64,000 nucleotides of DNA from Bubalus kerabau (lineage: Eukaryota > Chordata > Mammalia > Artiodactyla > Bovidae). Under the pieces are notes generated by a model. The model made no database searches, had not been told where the DNA came from, and worked only from the letters and a program-made list of their open reading frames with translations. Made by a program: the position numbers and the translations under genes. Positions 21,609 through 31,829 of this stretch are shown one piece after another. The stretch is taken from assembly GCF_029407905.1 (NCBI RefSeq), contig NC_073628.1, positions 43,483,501 through 43,547,500 on the forward strand. Reading direction: 5' to 3'. Within the stretch, counting starts at the first letter, position 1. The number at the start of each line of letters is the position of its first letter.

Positions 21609-22146
21609 GGGGCTTCCCTGGTGGCTCAGTGGTAAAGAGTGGCAACCACACCAGTAATCTTGCCTGGGAAATCCCATACACAGAGGAGCCTGGCAGGCTA
21701 CAGTCCATGGGGTCACAAAGAGTCAGTGGGACAAGACTGAGCAACTGAACACGCAGAGACCAAAATTGAGAATCACTGTTTAGGAAAGACAGAACTGGTA
21801 TCTTAGAAGGTGAGACTGGAGTTGCTTAAATGTCTGCTGTCCCAAGGGCAGGGCCTGCCAATGCAGGAGAGGTAGGTTCGATCCTTGGTCCAGGAAGATC
21901 CCACGTTAGTTGGAGCAACTAAGCCTGTTTGCCACAACTATTGAGCCTGTGGACTAGAGTTTGGGAGCTACAACTACTTAAGCCCGAGTGCCTAGAGCCC
22001 AGTCTCCACAACAAGAGAAGCTACTGCAACGAGAAGCCTGAACACTGCAACTAGAGAGCAGCCCCTGCTTGCCACAACTAGAGGAAGCCCATGCAGCAAC
22101 AAAGATCCAGCACAGCCATAAATAGATAAATTTGAAAACCAGAGAG
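21609..22146 (+). mobile_element. CHR SINE carrying an internal foreign insert
   Basis: The head GGCTTCCCTGGTGGCTCAG through GGTAAAGA at 21610-21638 is followed by 214 unrelated bases. The CHR then resumes with CTGCCAATGCAGG and runs to its A-rich tail near 22130. A 13-bp target duplication with one mismatch (AAACTACCCTGCT/AAATTACCCTGCT) lies at 21596-21608 and 22147-22159, supporting one original element. Confidence 0.8.
21639..21852. repeat. Inverted duplication, arm 2 (insert within CHR)
   Basis: Reverse-complement copy of 19555-19764: Bov-tA 3' half (21639-21752), then GCAGAGACC and about 90 bases of the same non-SINE sequence. The SINE-to-flank junction (GCAGAGACC) is identical in both arms, so the Bov-tA insertion preceded the copying. 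Confidence 0.8.
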
Positions 22147-22159
22147 AAATTACCCTGCT

Positions 22160-23449
22160 TGCTGGGCTTGCCACCCACCCACCGTTGCCAGGCGCCTCCC
22201 TAGCCAGTTTTGATGGGTGAGGAATTGTGATTGAGGCTGGATGTGGATGACAATCTAAATTGGAACCCTTGAGGTTTAATTCTGCTAAACCTGCAGCATG
22301 ACAATGAAACAGTATGAAGCATCCAGAGGTCTGAACAACACCCACACGGACAGACGCTTGTCTCAGAGCTGCAGCACCCGCGGAACTTCACCGGGTCCAC
22401 AAACAACGGTTTGCAATAAAGCCCCAAATCCCCTGATGAACCTTCCATTGCTTTGATCTGTTTTCTGCTCAAGGTTTCCCCAAAGAATTCTTTTGACAAA
22501 GAGAGTTCAAGGCTATGCCACTAGCAAATGAACAAAAGGCATGAGCTGCACAGATTCACCTCTGCTACAAATAAAGGAAAAAGAACAAGCAGCAGAGGCA
22601 GAGCTGTCTGTCACGAGGCCCTGACACAGGACATTTGTTTGAAGTGTTTGACAAATGAAGCCAGGCTTTGCAGACCCGGGCCTCCCACCCCAGGGGCCTG
22701 AGCTGGACACCTGACTGGGTCTGTCCCCAGTCACTGTCCCCTGTCTCCCATAAAGCCGCGAATAGCGCCATCTCTGGGTTTCTGCAAAACTGGCCACCAG
22801 GAATGTGCTTTTGGCCTTTTCTTTTCCACAGAAATTACAAAGTGACTTGGTGCTTTACACAAAAGCTTCCAAGCCCCAAAGCAACACTACAATTTTAGGT
22901 AAAGAACCAAACCTCCTGGGGTGTTTACCTCAAACAAGTCTAGAGGCCAAGACAAATCAACAGGATATAACAGATTTCATCAAATCAGGCCTCTGGACTG
23001 GTGAAAACACACTTGTTGGCATCTTCTCTGAATATCGACCTCCAGCATTTCTCCCCAGAAACTGTTGTTGTTTCGTGAATAATCACGTTAATGAGGGTTG
23101 AGGAATCTGTTGGAGACCTGAGTCAGGATTTTCAAAGGAGTTTTCAGGCCCAGGCTGGTGCCCAGGCAGCTCCAGTTTGCAGGCAAAGAAGGAGATTTGA
23201 AAGGAAGTGACGGTTGACCAGGAGCCTCCGAGGGGGACTGATGGGGGGCCACCCAGAATCTGGAAGGGGGTGGTGGCGACAGATTCCAGGCTGTGGAAGG
23301 CGCTGGTGGGTGCCTCTGTCACGACGGAGAATGGACAACATGCTGGCGAGGGCAGAGCGACCGAGCCAAGGATGAGCCCAGGTCACTGGGGCACTGGGAA
23401 ACAGGAGGCCCAAACAGCTGCTTAGCGGCAGAGACGCTACATACTGAAT
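22160..23449. other. Unique intron, 1.3 kb
   Basis: GC-moderate sequence with no young repeat. ORFs near 100 codons on minus (22200-22499, 23144-23458) show no recognisable domain and no malic enzyme similarity. Confidence 0.5.
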
Positions 23450-23830
23450 GTTAGGCACTGAGCAGCCCTGAACACTTAATAAGCAACTCAGAAATGCTGG
23501 TCCTGGGGCTTGGCTTTGGGGGCTAAAGGAACTTGCTGAAGGTTACGTGCATGTGTGTATGCCCAGTCATATCTGACTCTGTGACCCCGTGGACTGTAGC
23601 CCTCCAGGCTCCTCTGTCCATGGAATTTCCCAGGCAAGAACACTGGAGTGGGTTGCCATCTCCTCCTCTAGGGGATCTTCCTGACTCAGGGATTGAACCC
23701 GTGTCTCCTGCGTCTCCTGCACCAGCAGGCAGTTTCTTTACCACTGAGCCACCTGGGAAGCCCTGCCAAAGGCCACACAGCCAGTGAAAGACAGACTTTG
23801 GATGTGAACACAGGGATGCCCAGCGCTGAA
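23450..23830 (+). mobile_element. MIR, split by Bov-tA
   Basis: The MIR runs up to GAACTTGCTGAAGG and resumes with AAAGGCCACACAGCCAGTG after the SINE. Confidence 0.7.
23548..23762 (-). mobile_element. Bov-tA SINE inside MIR
   Basis: Full reverse copy; head GAGCCACCTGGGAAGCCC. Confidence 0.9.
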
Positions 23831-24084
23831 GCCCAGTGTTTCCAATCCCAGCGCTCGCTGCCTCTTCTGAGAACCCTTCTTTGCGTGTCAATGTCTTGGT
23901 GGGATGTAGCTCATTAAAGAAGGCTAGACAAATTAGAGACTGAGTCAGAATTTTCCAAAATGAAGGCCAGCCCACATAAAAAACATTGGCTTTAATTTGT
24001 AGGGAATGAAAAAATGTGAAAGAACCAGAGCCAGGCTCAAGACAGGAAAACTGGGAACCGAGGGGGCTGTGTTCCTTAGTGTAC
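23831..24084. other. Intronic sequence without recognised feature
   Basis: Spacer with nothing assigned. Confidence 0.5.
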
Positions 24085-24200
24085 ATCAGAACCCCCTTGG
24101 TAAATTTTTAAAAAAAGATCCCCACCCCATCCCAGACCTACTAAATTAGGCTGTATCTTCTACAAAGCTCCCTGGGTGATTCTGAGGCCTCTGGAACCAC
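24085..24200. mobile_element. MER20-like fragment
   Basis: CATCAGAACCCCCTTGG, CCCAGACCTACTAAATTAGG and TGGGTGATTCTGAGGCC fit MER20. Confidence 0.6.
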
Positions 24201-24224
24201 TGACATAATAAAAATAATCTGAGG

Positions 24225-24420
24225 GAAGATCTTAAAGATAACACACAATAATAAATAAGAGCTCCCCACATTAGATGTCTTACTGCACGCCAGATGCTGT
24301 TCTGAGGGCCGGCTCTCATGATTTGATTTAATTTAGTGCAGAAGATGAGAGAAGGAGAAACAGAGGCTCCAGGAGGCTCAGCAGCTTGTCCACAGCCCCC
24401 CAGGGGTCTGCCTGAGGCCA
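24225..24420 (+). mobile_element. MIR
   Basis: CTTACTGCACGCCAGATGCTG and CAGAGGCTCCAGGAGGCTC match a diverged MIR. Confidence 0.55.
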
Positions 24421-25439
24421 AAGTCGTGGTGTGGATGGAGGGGGCGTGGTCCTCCAGCAGGGATGTGTTGGGCGACTCGTGGAGTATGCCCTGAGCAGCC
24501 TGAGCAGAGCGTCTTTCCCAGGAGGGCTGCATGCCGACCTCCCAGCTCGCGGGGGAGAGGAGGAACAGAGAGCTGGGATGGGAAGTGGACGGCTGGCTGG
24601 GGCCTGGCGAGCGGGCTCTGCTAAGCTGTGTACCTGGGACTCGCTCACCCGAACCTGACTCCACCCACACCTCCAACCACAGCCAAGCAGATTCATCCTC
24701 TCACTTTAACGAGGTTTCCTGAACATGGACTTGGGGATCAGAGCTTAGGTTTTCAGTCCTGTCTGGACCGCGGACTCTCCTGCTTCTCCTGCGACATCAG
24801 TCCATCTACAACAGGAGAAGCTCCTCGGTGCTGTCTCTGAGGTTCCTTCCAGTGTCGATTCCCTGTGACAACCAGCTGCCCCATGGAGACGGCGGTGGGG
24901 GGATAGAGAGGAGCTCAAGGCACAGAACTGCCTTGGCCCAGCACAGGAGGTGTGAGTGACAATGGGGGAGGCAGTTCCTTCAGGTCAGCCCAGAGGCTGC
25001 AGAGTCACAGGAAGCCCCCCGGGCATTGCTCTTTCTTGGAAGCCCCAGGTCCTGCAGCAGGGTGGTACTGACAGGAAACCCACAAGGAGGCGTGCGCTTC
25101 CCAAGTCCCCATCCTTCAGCCCCCTCGTGCATGAGTCAATCACCACAGCTAAGCAGCAGCACTTAGTCACTCTCCTCCCCACACAAGCCCGGGCCTGGGA
25201 CACAGAGGCAGGGTGCCGAGGCTTCCCACAGAAGAACGCTGTGGGCCCCAGCTATGCATTCCAGCAACGACCACCGAGTCGCCACAGAGCACCATGCGGC
25301 CTGGCGCAGGGTCTGGTTTCTTATCCTTTGGCCACTGAAGCCGTCTCTGGAAAGTATGAGGCGCCCACATGGTCTCATCAGCTTGTTGCTGCCCTGTTGT
25401 CCTGACACACAGGATAGATGTGACCCAGGACAAACTGAC
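24421..25439. other. GC-rich unique intron, 1 kb
   Basis: Locally GC-rich without marked CpG clustering and without young repeats. ORFs up to 149 codons overlap on several frames, a pattern of GC-rich noncoding DNA. Confidence 0.5.
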
Positions 25440-25630
25440 AGTCACTTACTTACTGTGTATCAGGTGATATTTTGAGAGCTTCACGGTACTAATGCATTTT
25501 GTTCTGGTAACAACCACAGAGGGGTAATCAACCCTATTTTATTGATTAGGAAACTGAGTACAGTATGCTTAGGCAGACTTCCCAAAGTCACAAAATCAGG
25601 GGAGACAAAGCCAGAATTTGAACCCATGTG
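25440..25630 (+). mobile_element. MIR
   Basis: TTACTGTGTATCAGG, TGATTAGGAAACTGAG and ACTTCCCAAAGTCACA match. Confidence 0.75.
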
Positions 25631-25631
25631 A

Positions 25632-25805
25632 TAGTGGTTCAGGTAATGCAGTGGCAAAGGATCTGCCTGCCAATGCAAGGGACATAAGAGATGCGGGTTC
25701 AAGCACTGAGTCAGGAAGATCCACTAGAGGACGAAATGGCAGCCACCCCAATATTCTTGCCTGGAGAATCCCATGGACAGAGAACCCTGGTGGGCTATAA
25801 TGTGA
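25632..25805 (+). mobile_element. Bov-tA SINE, 3'-shortened
   Basis: Forward; diverged head (GCAGTGGCAAAGGATCTGC) and BovA body ending at GGTGGGCTATAA, without the last 40 bases. ATGTGAT flanks both ends. Confidence 0.85.
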
Positions 25806-25991
25806 TTGAGTATACATTCACATGATGTTGGTTCTAAAGCTCGTAATGTTAAATGCCATGTTACACTGTCTACATTAAAATAACTAGAAAATAAGAACAT
25901 GAAGGAGAAATGTAATAAGAAATAAAAGGGGACCAGACAGGATGCTGAGACTACACTGCTTTGGAAGAGGTGGACATGAGGGAGAGGTAGG

Positions 25992-26035
25992 TGTCGGGTT
26001 GGCCAAAAAGTTCATTTGAACTTATTTTCAGTATT
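25992..26035. mobile_element. Mariner terminal fragment
   Basis: GGGTTGGCCAAAAAGTTCAT matches the terminal repeat of bovine mariner elements. Only this end is visible; BovB inserted just beside it. Confidence 0.5.
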
Positions 26036-26048
26036 TGCGCTGGTATCT

Positions 26049-26652
26049 TTATTTTTGGGGGGCTCCAAAATCACTGCAGATAGTGACTGCAGCCATTAAA
26101 TTAAAAGACGCTTGCTCCTTGGAAGAAAAGCTATGACCAAACTAGACAGCATATTAAATAGCAGAGACATTACTTTGCCAACAAAGGTCCATCTAGTCAA
26201 AGCTATGGTTTTTCCAGTAGTCCTGTATGGATGTGAGAGTTGGACTGTAAAAAAAGCTGAGTGCCGAAGAACTGATACTTTTGAACTGTGGTGTTGGAGA
26301 AGACTCTTGAAGTCCCCTGGACTGCAAGGAGATCCAACCAGTCCATCCTAAAGGAAATCAGTCCTGAACATTCATTGGAAGGACTGATGCTAAAGTTGAA
26401 ATTCCAATACTTTGGCCACCTCATGCGAAGAACTGACTCATTGGAAAAGACCCTGATGCTGGGAAAGATTGAGGGTGGGAGGAAAAGGGGACAACAGAGG
26501 ATGAGATGGTTGGATGTCGTCACTGACTCAATGGACATGAGTTTGAGTAAACTCCGGGAGTTGGCGATGGACAGGGAGGCCTGGCATGCTGTAGTCCATG
26601 GGGTCACAAAGATTTGGACATGACTGAGTGACTGAATTGAACTGAACTGAAC
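26049..26652 (+). mobile_element. BovB LINE, 5'-truncated
   Basis: Last about 600 bases of BovB, past the RT core (GRKAMTKLDS, WCWRRLL). The frame shifts near 26315, where AGTCCCC replaces the AGAGTCCC seen in sister copies. The 3' tail is (GAACT)n. A 13-bp perfect target duplication TGCGCTGGTATCT lies at 26036-26048 and 26653-26665. Confidence 0.95.
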
Positions 26653-26729
26653 TGCGCTGGTATCTAGGACACTGATCTAGGTTTTTTGGAAAATATGCAC
26701 ATGCTGTTCCCCAGGCCAGAGGGTAACAG

Positions 26730-27080
26730 AGTGTCAGAGGGGCCCAGAGGAGGAAGACACGTCTGTCAGATGCATCGTGAAAGGTTTCTCAAGAAGCATC
26801 AGTCAAGGGCCTTAGGGTTTCCCAGACACAAGTGAAGATGGAGGCTGGTCCAGAGAGAAGATGGAGGCTGGTTCAGGAAGTGGGACTGTTTGAGCAAAGG
26901 CAGAGAGGTGGGACATCAAGGCACTCTCAGCAAGAGTAGGGACTTGTGCTTTCCTGGGTCACAGCACAGATGAAGAGAAATATCGGAAGGAGCCATGCTG
27001 GAAAGGTCTGATCACAGGAGACCTTAGATGACAGGTTGAGGAGGCTAGGCTTTATTTATCATGGATGACTGAATCTTCCC
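26730..27080 (-). mobile_element. Possible L2 fragment
   Basis: GTTTGAGCAAAGGCAGAGAGG and later G-rich stretches recall reverse L2. A near-tandem pair GAAGATGGAGGCTGGT occurs at about 26834-26872. Weak. Confidence 0.35.
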
Positions 27081-27565
27081 AAACAGGACAGCGCACGACA
27101 GAGCAAAACCTTCAGAAGCTGGCTTGGCAAGCAGCCAGGACAGCGCTGTCACAGATGCCAACACACAATGAGACTCAGACAGGGACAGAGCCACTGGGAA
27201 CCCAACAGTGATGGACACACTGGAAAGAGAGACTCAACAGGACTTCAGGACAAGAAACATTTGTATTAACACGTGTGGCAGCGTGCGGAGGGTTGCCAGG
27301 TTGAGATGGAAGAAATCAACAGACCAGAGGTGCCTACCCTGAGTGTCTGGCAGAACAGGCAGGAAAGAGGCAGATTTTCATTTGACACGGTCTAGAATCC
27401 TGGAGATGGAGCAGATCCCAGCAAGGGCAGACAAGATGGGAGGCTGGGGGGCTCCCAGTACAGAGGGCTGAGGCCACTGCACAAAGGGAAGCCAGGGAAC
27501 AGTGAGGACAGGAGTGGGATGCTGTCCGCTCTACCAGGACCCGAGCATCTTCCTCCTTGTAAGAC
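27081..27565. other. Intronic sequence without recognised feature
   Basis: About 480 bases; nothing assigned. Confidence 0.5.
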
Positions 27566-27575
27566 GTGGCTAATG

Positions 27576-27704
27576 GACTTAACCTGGTGGCCAGGTGGTT
27601 AGGATGCCACACTTCACTGCAGGAGATGTGGGTTCCACACCTGGCTAGAGAACTAAGATACTGCATGCCACTCGGCCTGGCCAAAAAATAATAATAAAAA
27701 GATT
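27576..27704 (+). mobile_element. CHR-type SINE
   Basis: Forward head AACCTGGTGGCCAGGTGG, tail AAAAAATAATAATAAAAAG. Target duplication GTGGCTAATG/GTGGCCAATG at 27566-27575 and 27705-27714. Confidence 0.88.
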
Positions 27705-27721
27705 GTGGCCAATGTTTATAA

Positions 27722-27965
27722 AAGAGTGGTTAAGAGCCCAGGCCCTGGAGCAAGAGGGCTGCGATTTGAACCCCAGCTCCCCCATCCACTAGCTGTGTGA
27801 TCTTAAGGAAGGTACTTAATTCTGTGCCTCAGTTTCAAATCCTGTAAAATGGGGATAGTAATAGTACCTACCTCCAAAAATTAGGATGAGATACAAGAGT
27901 CAGTATACATAAAAGGTTTTGATCAGTACTTGGCACACAGAAAGTGCTATGACTCTTGATGTTAT
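27722..27965 (+). mobile_element. MIR, near full length
   Basis: All MIR landmarks are present: AGCCCAGGCCCTGGAG, TGTGCCTCAGTTTC, GTAAAATGGGGATA and TACTTGGCACACAGAAAG. Confidence 0.9.
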
Positions 27966-28422
27966 AATTAATATAAGTGCAATAAGTAAATAAAGAGCAC
28001 TTTTGAGCCATATGCACACTGGCTATCTCACCAGGTTATCACAATGATGCTATCTAGATGGAGAGCTGTGACCCAGAGCAGCTACACGACTGCCCACCTG
28101 CAGTGGCAAAGCCGAGATGGGAGCCGCCCACTCTGCCATCACGTTGCCTTTGGAGTCCAGATGGGAAGAACGAAAAGGAACCAAGATTTCCTTCTTTCAC
28201 TTATTCTCCATGTTCCACTAATTCAGTCCCCAAACCCCAGCCAAAATATACCCTTCCCCATCCATTCCAACACATACCCATCCTGAGCAAAAGAAAGGGA
28301 AGGAGGAGAAAAAGAGGGAGGAGAGAGATGGAAGACCAGAGAGAAGGTCAGGGAAGTCTCTACCTGTCAGTCAGAAGTGGAGGCCCTGATGTAAATCCCC
28401 CAAATGAACCCAGGAGTACGGG
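27966..28422. other. Unique intron with a polypurine tract
   Basis: 28286-28350 is almost pure G/A on plus. No exon assigned. Confidence 0.5.
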
Positions 28423-28867
28423 TGTTGCGGGAAAAAGCCAATTCTGACTCCATGTTGGAACTGTTTCCTTGACTTGCTTTTTTGTTGTTTTTGTTACAAT
28501 CACAGGTAATGGCCTGCTTCAGAGAATCCTGCCCCTCTGCCTGTTAAACTAAAGTGCCTCTGTTCAGGACCCTGTCCATCTGGACATGGCAGGAAAGAAG
28601 AAATTAACACATTCCCCTGCCTGAGGCTTGCCACTGTAGGAGATATTTGCAAGATTAATGGCCCTTTTGTTTCCTTACATCCCTCCATCTCTGATTTTTA
28701 AAAGAACCCGGCATCTTAGACCCCATAAGATGGTCATTTTGAGACATTAGTCTACCATCTTCTTGGTCAGCTGGCTTTCCGAATGGTTGTATTCCTTGCC
28801 TCAACACCTCGTTGTTGAGTCACTGGCCTGGCAAGCGGCGAGCAGAGTGAGCCTGGACTCAGTAACA
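28423..28867 (+). mobile_element. Solo LTR of a bovine ERV1-type retrovirus
   Basis: 445-bp LTR bounded by TGTTGCGGG and TAACA, matching remembered bovine ERV1 LTRs (GACTCCATGTTGGAACTG, CCTGCCTGAGGCTTGCCAC, CCTTGCCTCAACACCTCG). The polyadenylation hexamer position reads AATGGT. Flanks CGGG and TGGG fit a degraded 4-bp duplication. No internal retroviral sequence follows, so it is a solo LTR left by recombination. Confidence 0.78.
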
Positions 28868-29528
28868 TGGGAACAGCCAGGGGCACGTGTCTCTACATGT
28901 GAGTCACTTGCACCCACACTGGTGCTGGCTTCTCCCTGCTCTTGACCCCCAGCAGCCTGGGCAGCTGCAAGGCTCCATACCTGCCTCCTGATCATGTCAG
29001 TTAGTTGGCAGTATGTCCTCTGGGAGTGCAGACTCCCTAGCTTTCTCAACAAACAATCAGATCCTGTGCTTACCTGTCTCTCAAAAAAGCCACGGCTTTG
29101 GGTTTGAAATCAATGGTCATGCCTCCAAAAGAAAATTATCCAGACAACAAAAGGTGACTAGTAGCATTTTAGTCCCATATCCGAGGCACTGTCTACTGTG
29201 TGTGAACCTCAAGCAAGACAGAGGATCCCATTCATGGGTAGAAAATGGTTCTGGGTTTTCATTTTGCTTTGATTTGTTCTGGAAAAAAGAGGGGCATAGA
29301 TAATGGCTGGTTTGTCCATTGTCATCTTTCTGGGAAACCTTTAGGTAGGTTCCTTTAAACCCTATCCGTGGCCTGCTCCCTTAGGATGCATTGAAACTGC
29401 AATGGATGATAAGGAACAATAAAAGTTGATTTAGACAGAATTCTCCTGTGGCATTTCTTGAAAGGTGACATTCTATCTTTGCTCTATTCTGCATGTCACC
29501 AGGCACTGTTAGAAAATTAGGAACTGTC
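28868..29528. other. Intronic sequence without recognised feature
   Basis: 660 bases after the solo LTR; no retroviral gene remnants recognised. Confidence 0.5.
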
Positions 29529-29538
29529 CATGGACTTG

Positions 29539-29656
29539 GAGAAGTAAATGGCAACTCACTCCAGTATTATTCCTGGAAAAATCCCATGGACAGAGCAGCC
29601 AGGTGGGCTACAGTCCATGGGGTTGCAAAGAATCAGACATGACTGAGCGACCAGCA
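29539..29656 (+). mobile_element. BovA monomer
   Basis: Forward BovA without a head. 10-bp target duplication CATGGACTTG at 29529-29538 and 29657-29666. Confidence 0.92.
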
Positions 29657-29788
29657 CATGGACTTGAGGCATGAGAGCTTTGCAGGGAACCTGAATATGT
29701 CCCCCAAGCCAGGAGGTCTTAGTGGCCGGTCCTACAATCTTCTTCTTCCTCATTAACATCATGATGAGGAATATTGCAGATGGAGGGC

Positions 29789-30158
29789 TGTTAAAGGGCT
29801 AAATGTCTGTGTCGCCTCTAAATTCCTATGTTGAATGAAGCTCCAGTCTCCAGTGTGACGGTCTTCGGAGATGGAACCTTCAGGAGGTAATTAGGTGAAG
29901 ACGAGGTTTCAAGGACAGGGCTCTCGTGCTGGGAGGAAGAGACACCAGAGTTTTCTCTCTCCACAGGGGCACGCAGCCAGGAAAGGCCACTGGGGCCCAC
30001 AGTGAGAAGGCAGCCAGGAAGAGGACTCTCATCAGAATTCTACCCCACGAGCACCCCAATCTTGGACTCCAGCCTCCAGAACTGTAAGAAATAAATGTCT
30101 GTTGTTCAACCCACCTGGTCTATGGTATACCATTCTGGCAGCCCAAGTCACTAAGACA
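29789..30158 (+). mobile_element. MaLR (MLT1/MST-type) solo LTR
   Basis: TGTTAAAGGGCTAAATGTC start, CCAGCCTCCAGAACTGTAAG, AATAAA at 30090-30095, and end ACTAAGACA. Typical old ERVL-MaLR LTR of about 370 bp with no internal part. Confidence 0.8.
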
Positions 30159-30164
30159 AGGCTT

Positions 30165-30330
30165 TACTGATTACAGAGAACCTGTGTCATTTCCTAGAGC
30201 AGCTCAGTGAGGTTGCTACCTCATCTTACAGACAAGGAAACTGACTCGGAGGTGGAGGGACTGGCACAAGCTGGTTAAATGGTGGAACCATGATTGGAAC
30301 TCTGGTATCTTGACTTGATTATTTCTTTCC
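30165..30330 (+). mobile_element. MIR fragment
   Basis: CTTACAGACAAGGAAACTGAC and GGAACCATGATTGGAACTC match MIR. Confidence 0.6.
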
Positions 30331-30630
30331 CTGGTTCTTCTGGGGCTGCTTTGTTCAACCTAATTCCCAAGTCCTGGGAAGGCTCCAGGCTAAAGTTCAG
30401 ATAGTGTCAGGCAGAGAGGGCAGAGACCACTTACCAGCCCACCAGGGTCACAGAGAGGAAACCTGGATCCTTGCAGAAGTCTGAAGCTTCTGCGGGTGGA
30501 AGAAACAGGAAGCAGTTCTGCATGGCGGTCAGAGAGCTGGGGTGCAGGGTGAAAGAGGTCTGGCCCAAGACTTCATGAGTTTAATTGTGTGTAAGACTTT
30601 ACAGGATGCCTATTACATCCTGCGTGCCTC
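30331..30630. other. Intronic sequence without recognised feature
   Basis: 300 bases; no assignment. Confidence 0.5.
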
Positions 30631-30913
30631 TGCTGCTGCTGCTGCTGCTGCTGCTGCTAAGTCACTTCAGTCGTGTCCGACTCTGTGCAACCCCATAGAC
30701 GGCAGCCCACCAGGCTCCCTCATCCCTGGAATTCTCCAGGCAAGAACACTGGAGTGGGTTGCCATTTCCTTCTCCAATGCATGAAAGTGAAAAGTGAAAG
30801 TGAAGTCACTCAGTCGTGTCCGACTCCTAGTGACCCCATGGACTGCAGCACACCAGGCTCCTCCGTCCATGCGATTTGCCAAGCAAGAGTACTGGAGTGG
30901 GGTGCCATTGCCT
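30631..30913 (-). mobile_element. Bov-A2 SINE with nine CTG/CAG units
   Basis: Reverse dimer with the GAAAGTGAAAAGTG linker. The 3' microsatellite is nine uninterrupted TGC units (30631-30658), longer than in the other Bov-A2 copies here. Confidence 0.94.
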
Positions 30914-30959
30914 CAGTTGGGGCTAATTTTGGTATTTACCTTAAGAGATTTACCTAAGG

Positions 30960-31050
30960 AATTTTTATGAAGCATAAACTGAAATAATGATCATGAAGGG
31001 CTCTTAGGATGCTGTCTGGCACAGAGTAAACCCTGGACACGGCCTGGACT
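30960..31050 (+). mobile_element. MIR 3' fragment
   Basis: CTGAAATAATGATCATGAAGG and CTGTCTGGCACAGAGTAAAC match the MIR 3' end. Confidence 0.6.
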
Positions 31051-31214
31051 GGGCAGCAGTGGCTGGAGGTTGTCTGACCACTGCAGCTAGCCCTGGTTCA
31101 GAAGAGGCATCAACCAGATGAAAGGCCAGAGCATCTATACTCCCTATACCAGGAGACTTGGGACAACTTGCACAGCCTCCTTCCTTTCCTGGGGAAACAG
31201 AATTGAAGAGATAA

Positions 31215-31357
31215 AGCTGTCAAGCAGAACACGCACAGGTTTGAAAACCAGAGATGCATGTGTACTTTGGAGTTTCTGGGTGCTGTGAGTGGGATCTCGG
31301 GCAGGTTTCTTAACTTCTCTGAGTCTCCATTTTTTCATCCTAAAAAAGTGAGTTGAT
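31215..31357 (+). mobile_element. MIR fragment
   Basis: TTTCTTAACTTCTCTGAGTC and the preceding region are MIR-like. It is truncated by the L1 insertion. Confidence 0.6.
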
Positions 31358-31426
31358 TATTGTAAAGTAATTAGCCTCCAATTAAAATAAATTAATTTTA
31401 AAAGAAGAAACCATTAAAAAAATAAC
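31358..31426 (+). mobile_element. 69-bp L1 3' terminal insertion
   Basis: Contains TGTAAAGTAATTAGCCTCC and the A-rich end of young bovine L1s. Perfect 9-bp target duplication TGAGTTGAT at 31349-31357 and 31427-31435. Confidence 0.75.
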
Positions 31427-31435
31427 TGAGTTGAT

Positions 31436-31829
31436 AAACAACTACCTCCAAAGGCAATGCGGGGAACCAAGTGAGCAAGATATGTGAAGGTGTCCCTAAA
31501 ATGTTATTTTCTGTTTTTACATTAAGAGCTTTACTGGTATTTACACAGCAGCTGGTAAGCGGCGGGGTGGGATCCTAATAGACTTTCTGATGCCACGAGG
31601 CCACAGGAGTGCATCTACATAACAAATGAGAAATTAAAGATCCACGTGTCTAGAATTTGTTGTTTGCCTACCACTGTTCTTACATCTCCTTAAGGACTAA
31701 AAGAAGTATAAAATGGAGTCCAAAGCAAGCACTGATGGTGTCTGTCTGTATCCAGAATTTTTAAGGGGTTTTAAGACTAACAATGGCTGGGTCTCAGCCA
31801 CAACCATAATCTCTGCATGCACATTAGGG
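31436..31829. other. Intronic sequence without recognised feature
   Basis: About 390 bases; no assignment. Confidence 0.5.

Noticed and set aside
24146..25445. Overlapping ORFs of 120-176 codons in GC-rich intron
   Set aside because: Several frames on both strands are open at once without splice or domain evidence, as expected by chance; parts lie in MIR and MER20.
28868..29528. Search for retroviral internal sequence after the LTR at 28423
   Set aside because: No primer-binding site, gag, pol or second LTR recognised, so only a solo LTR is called.
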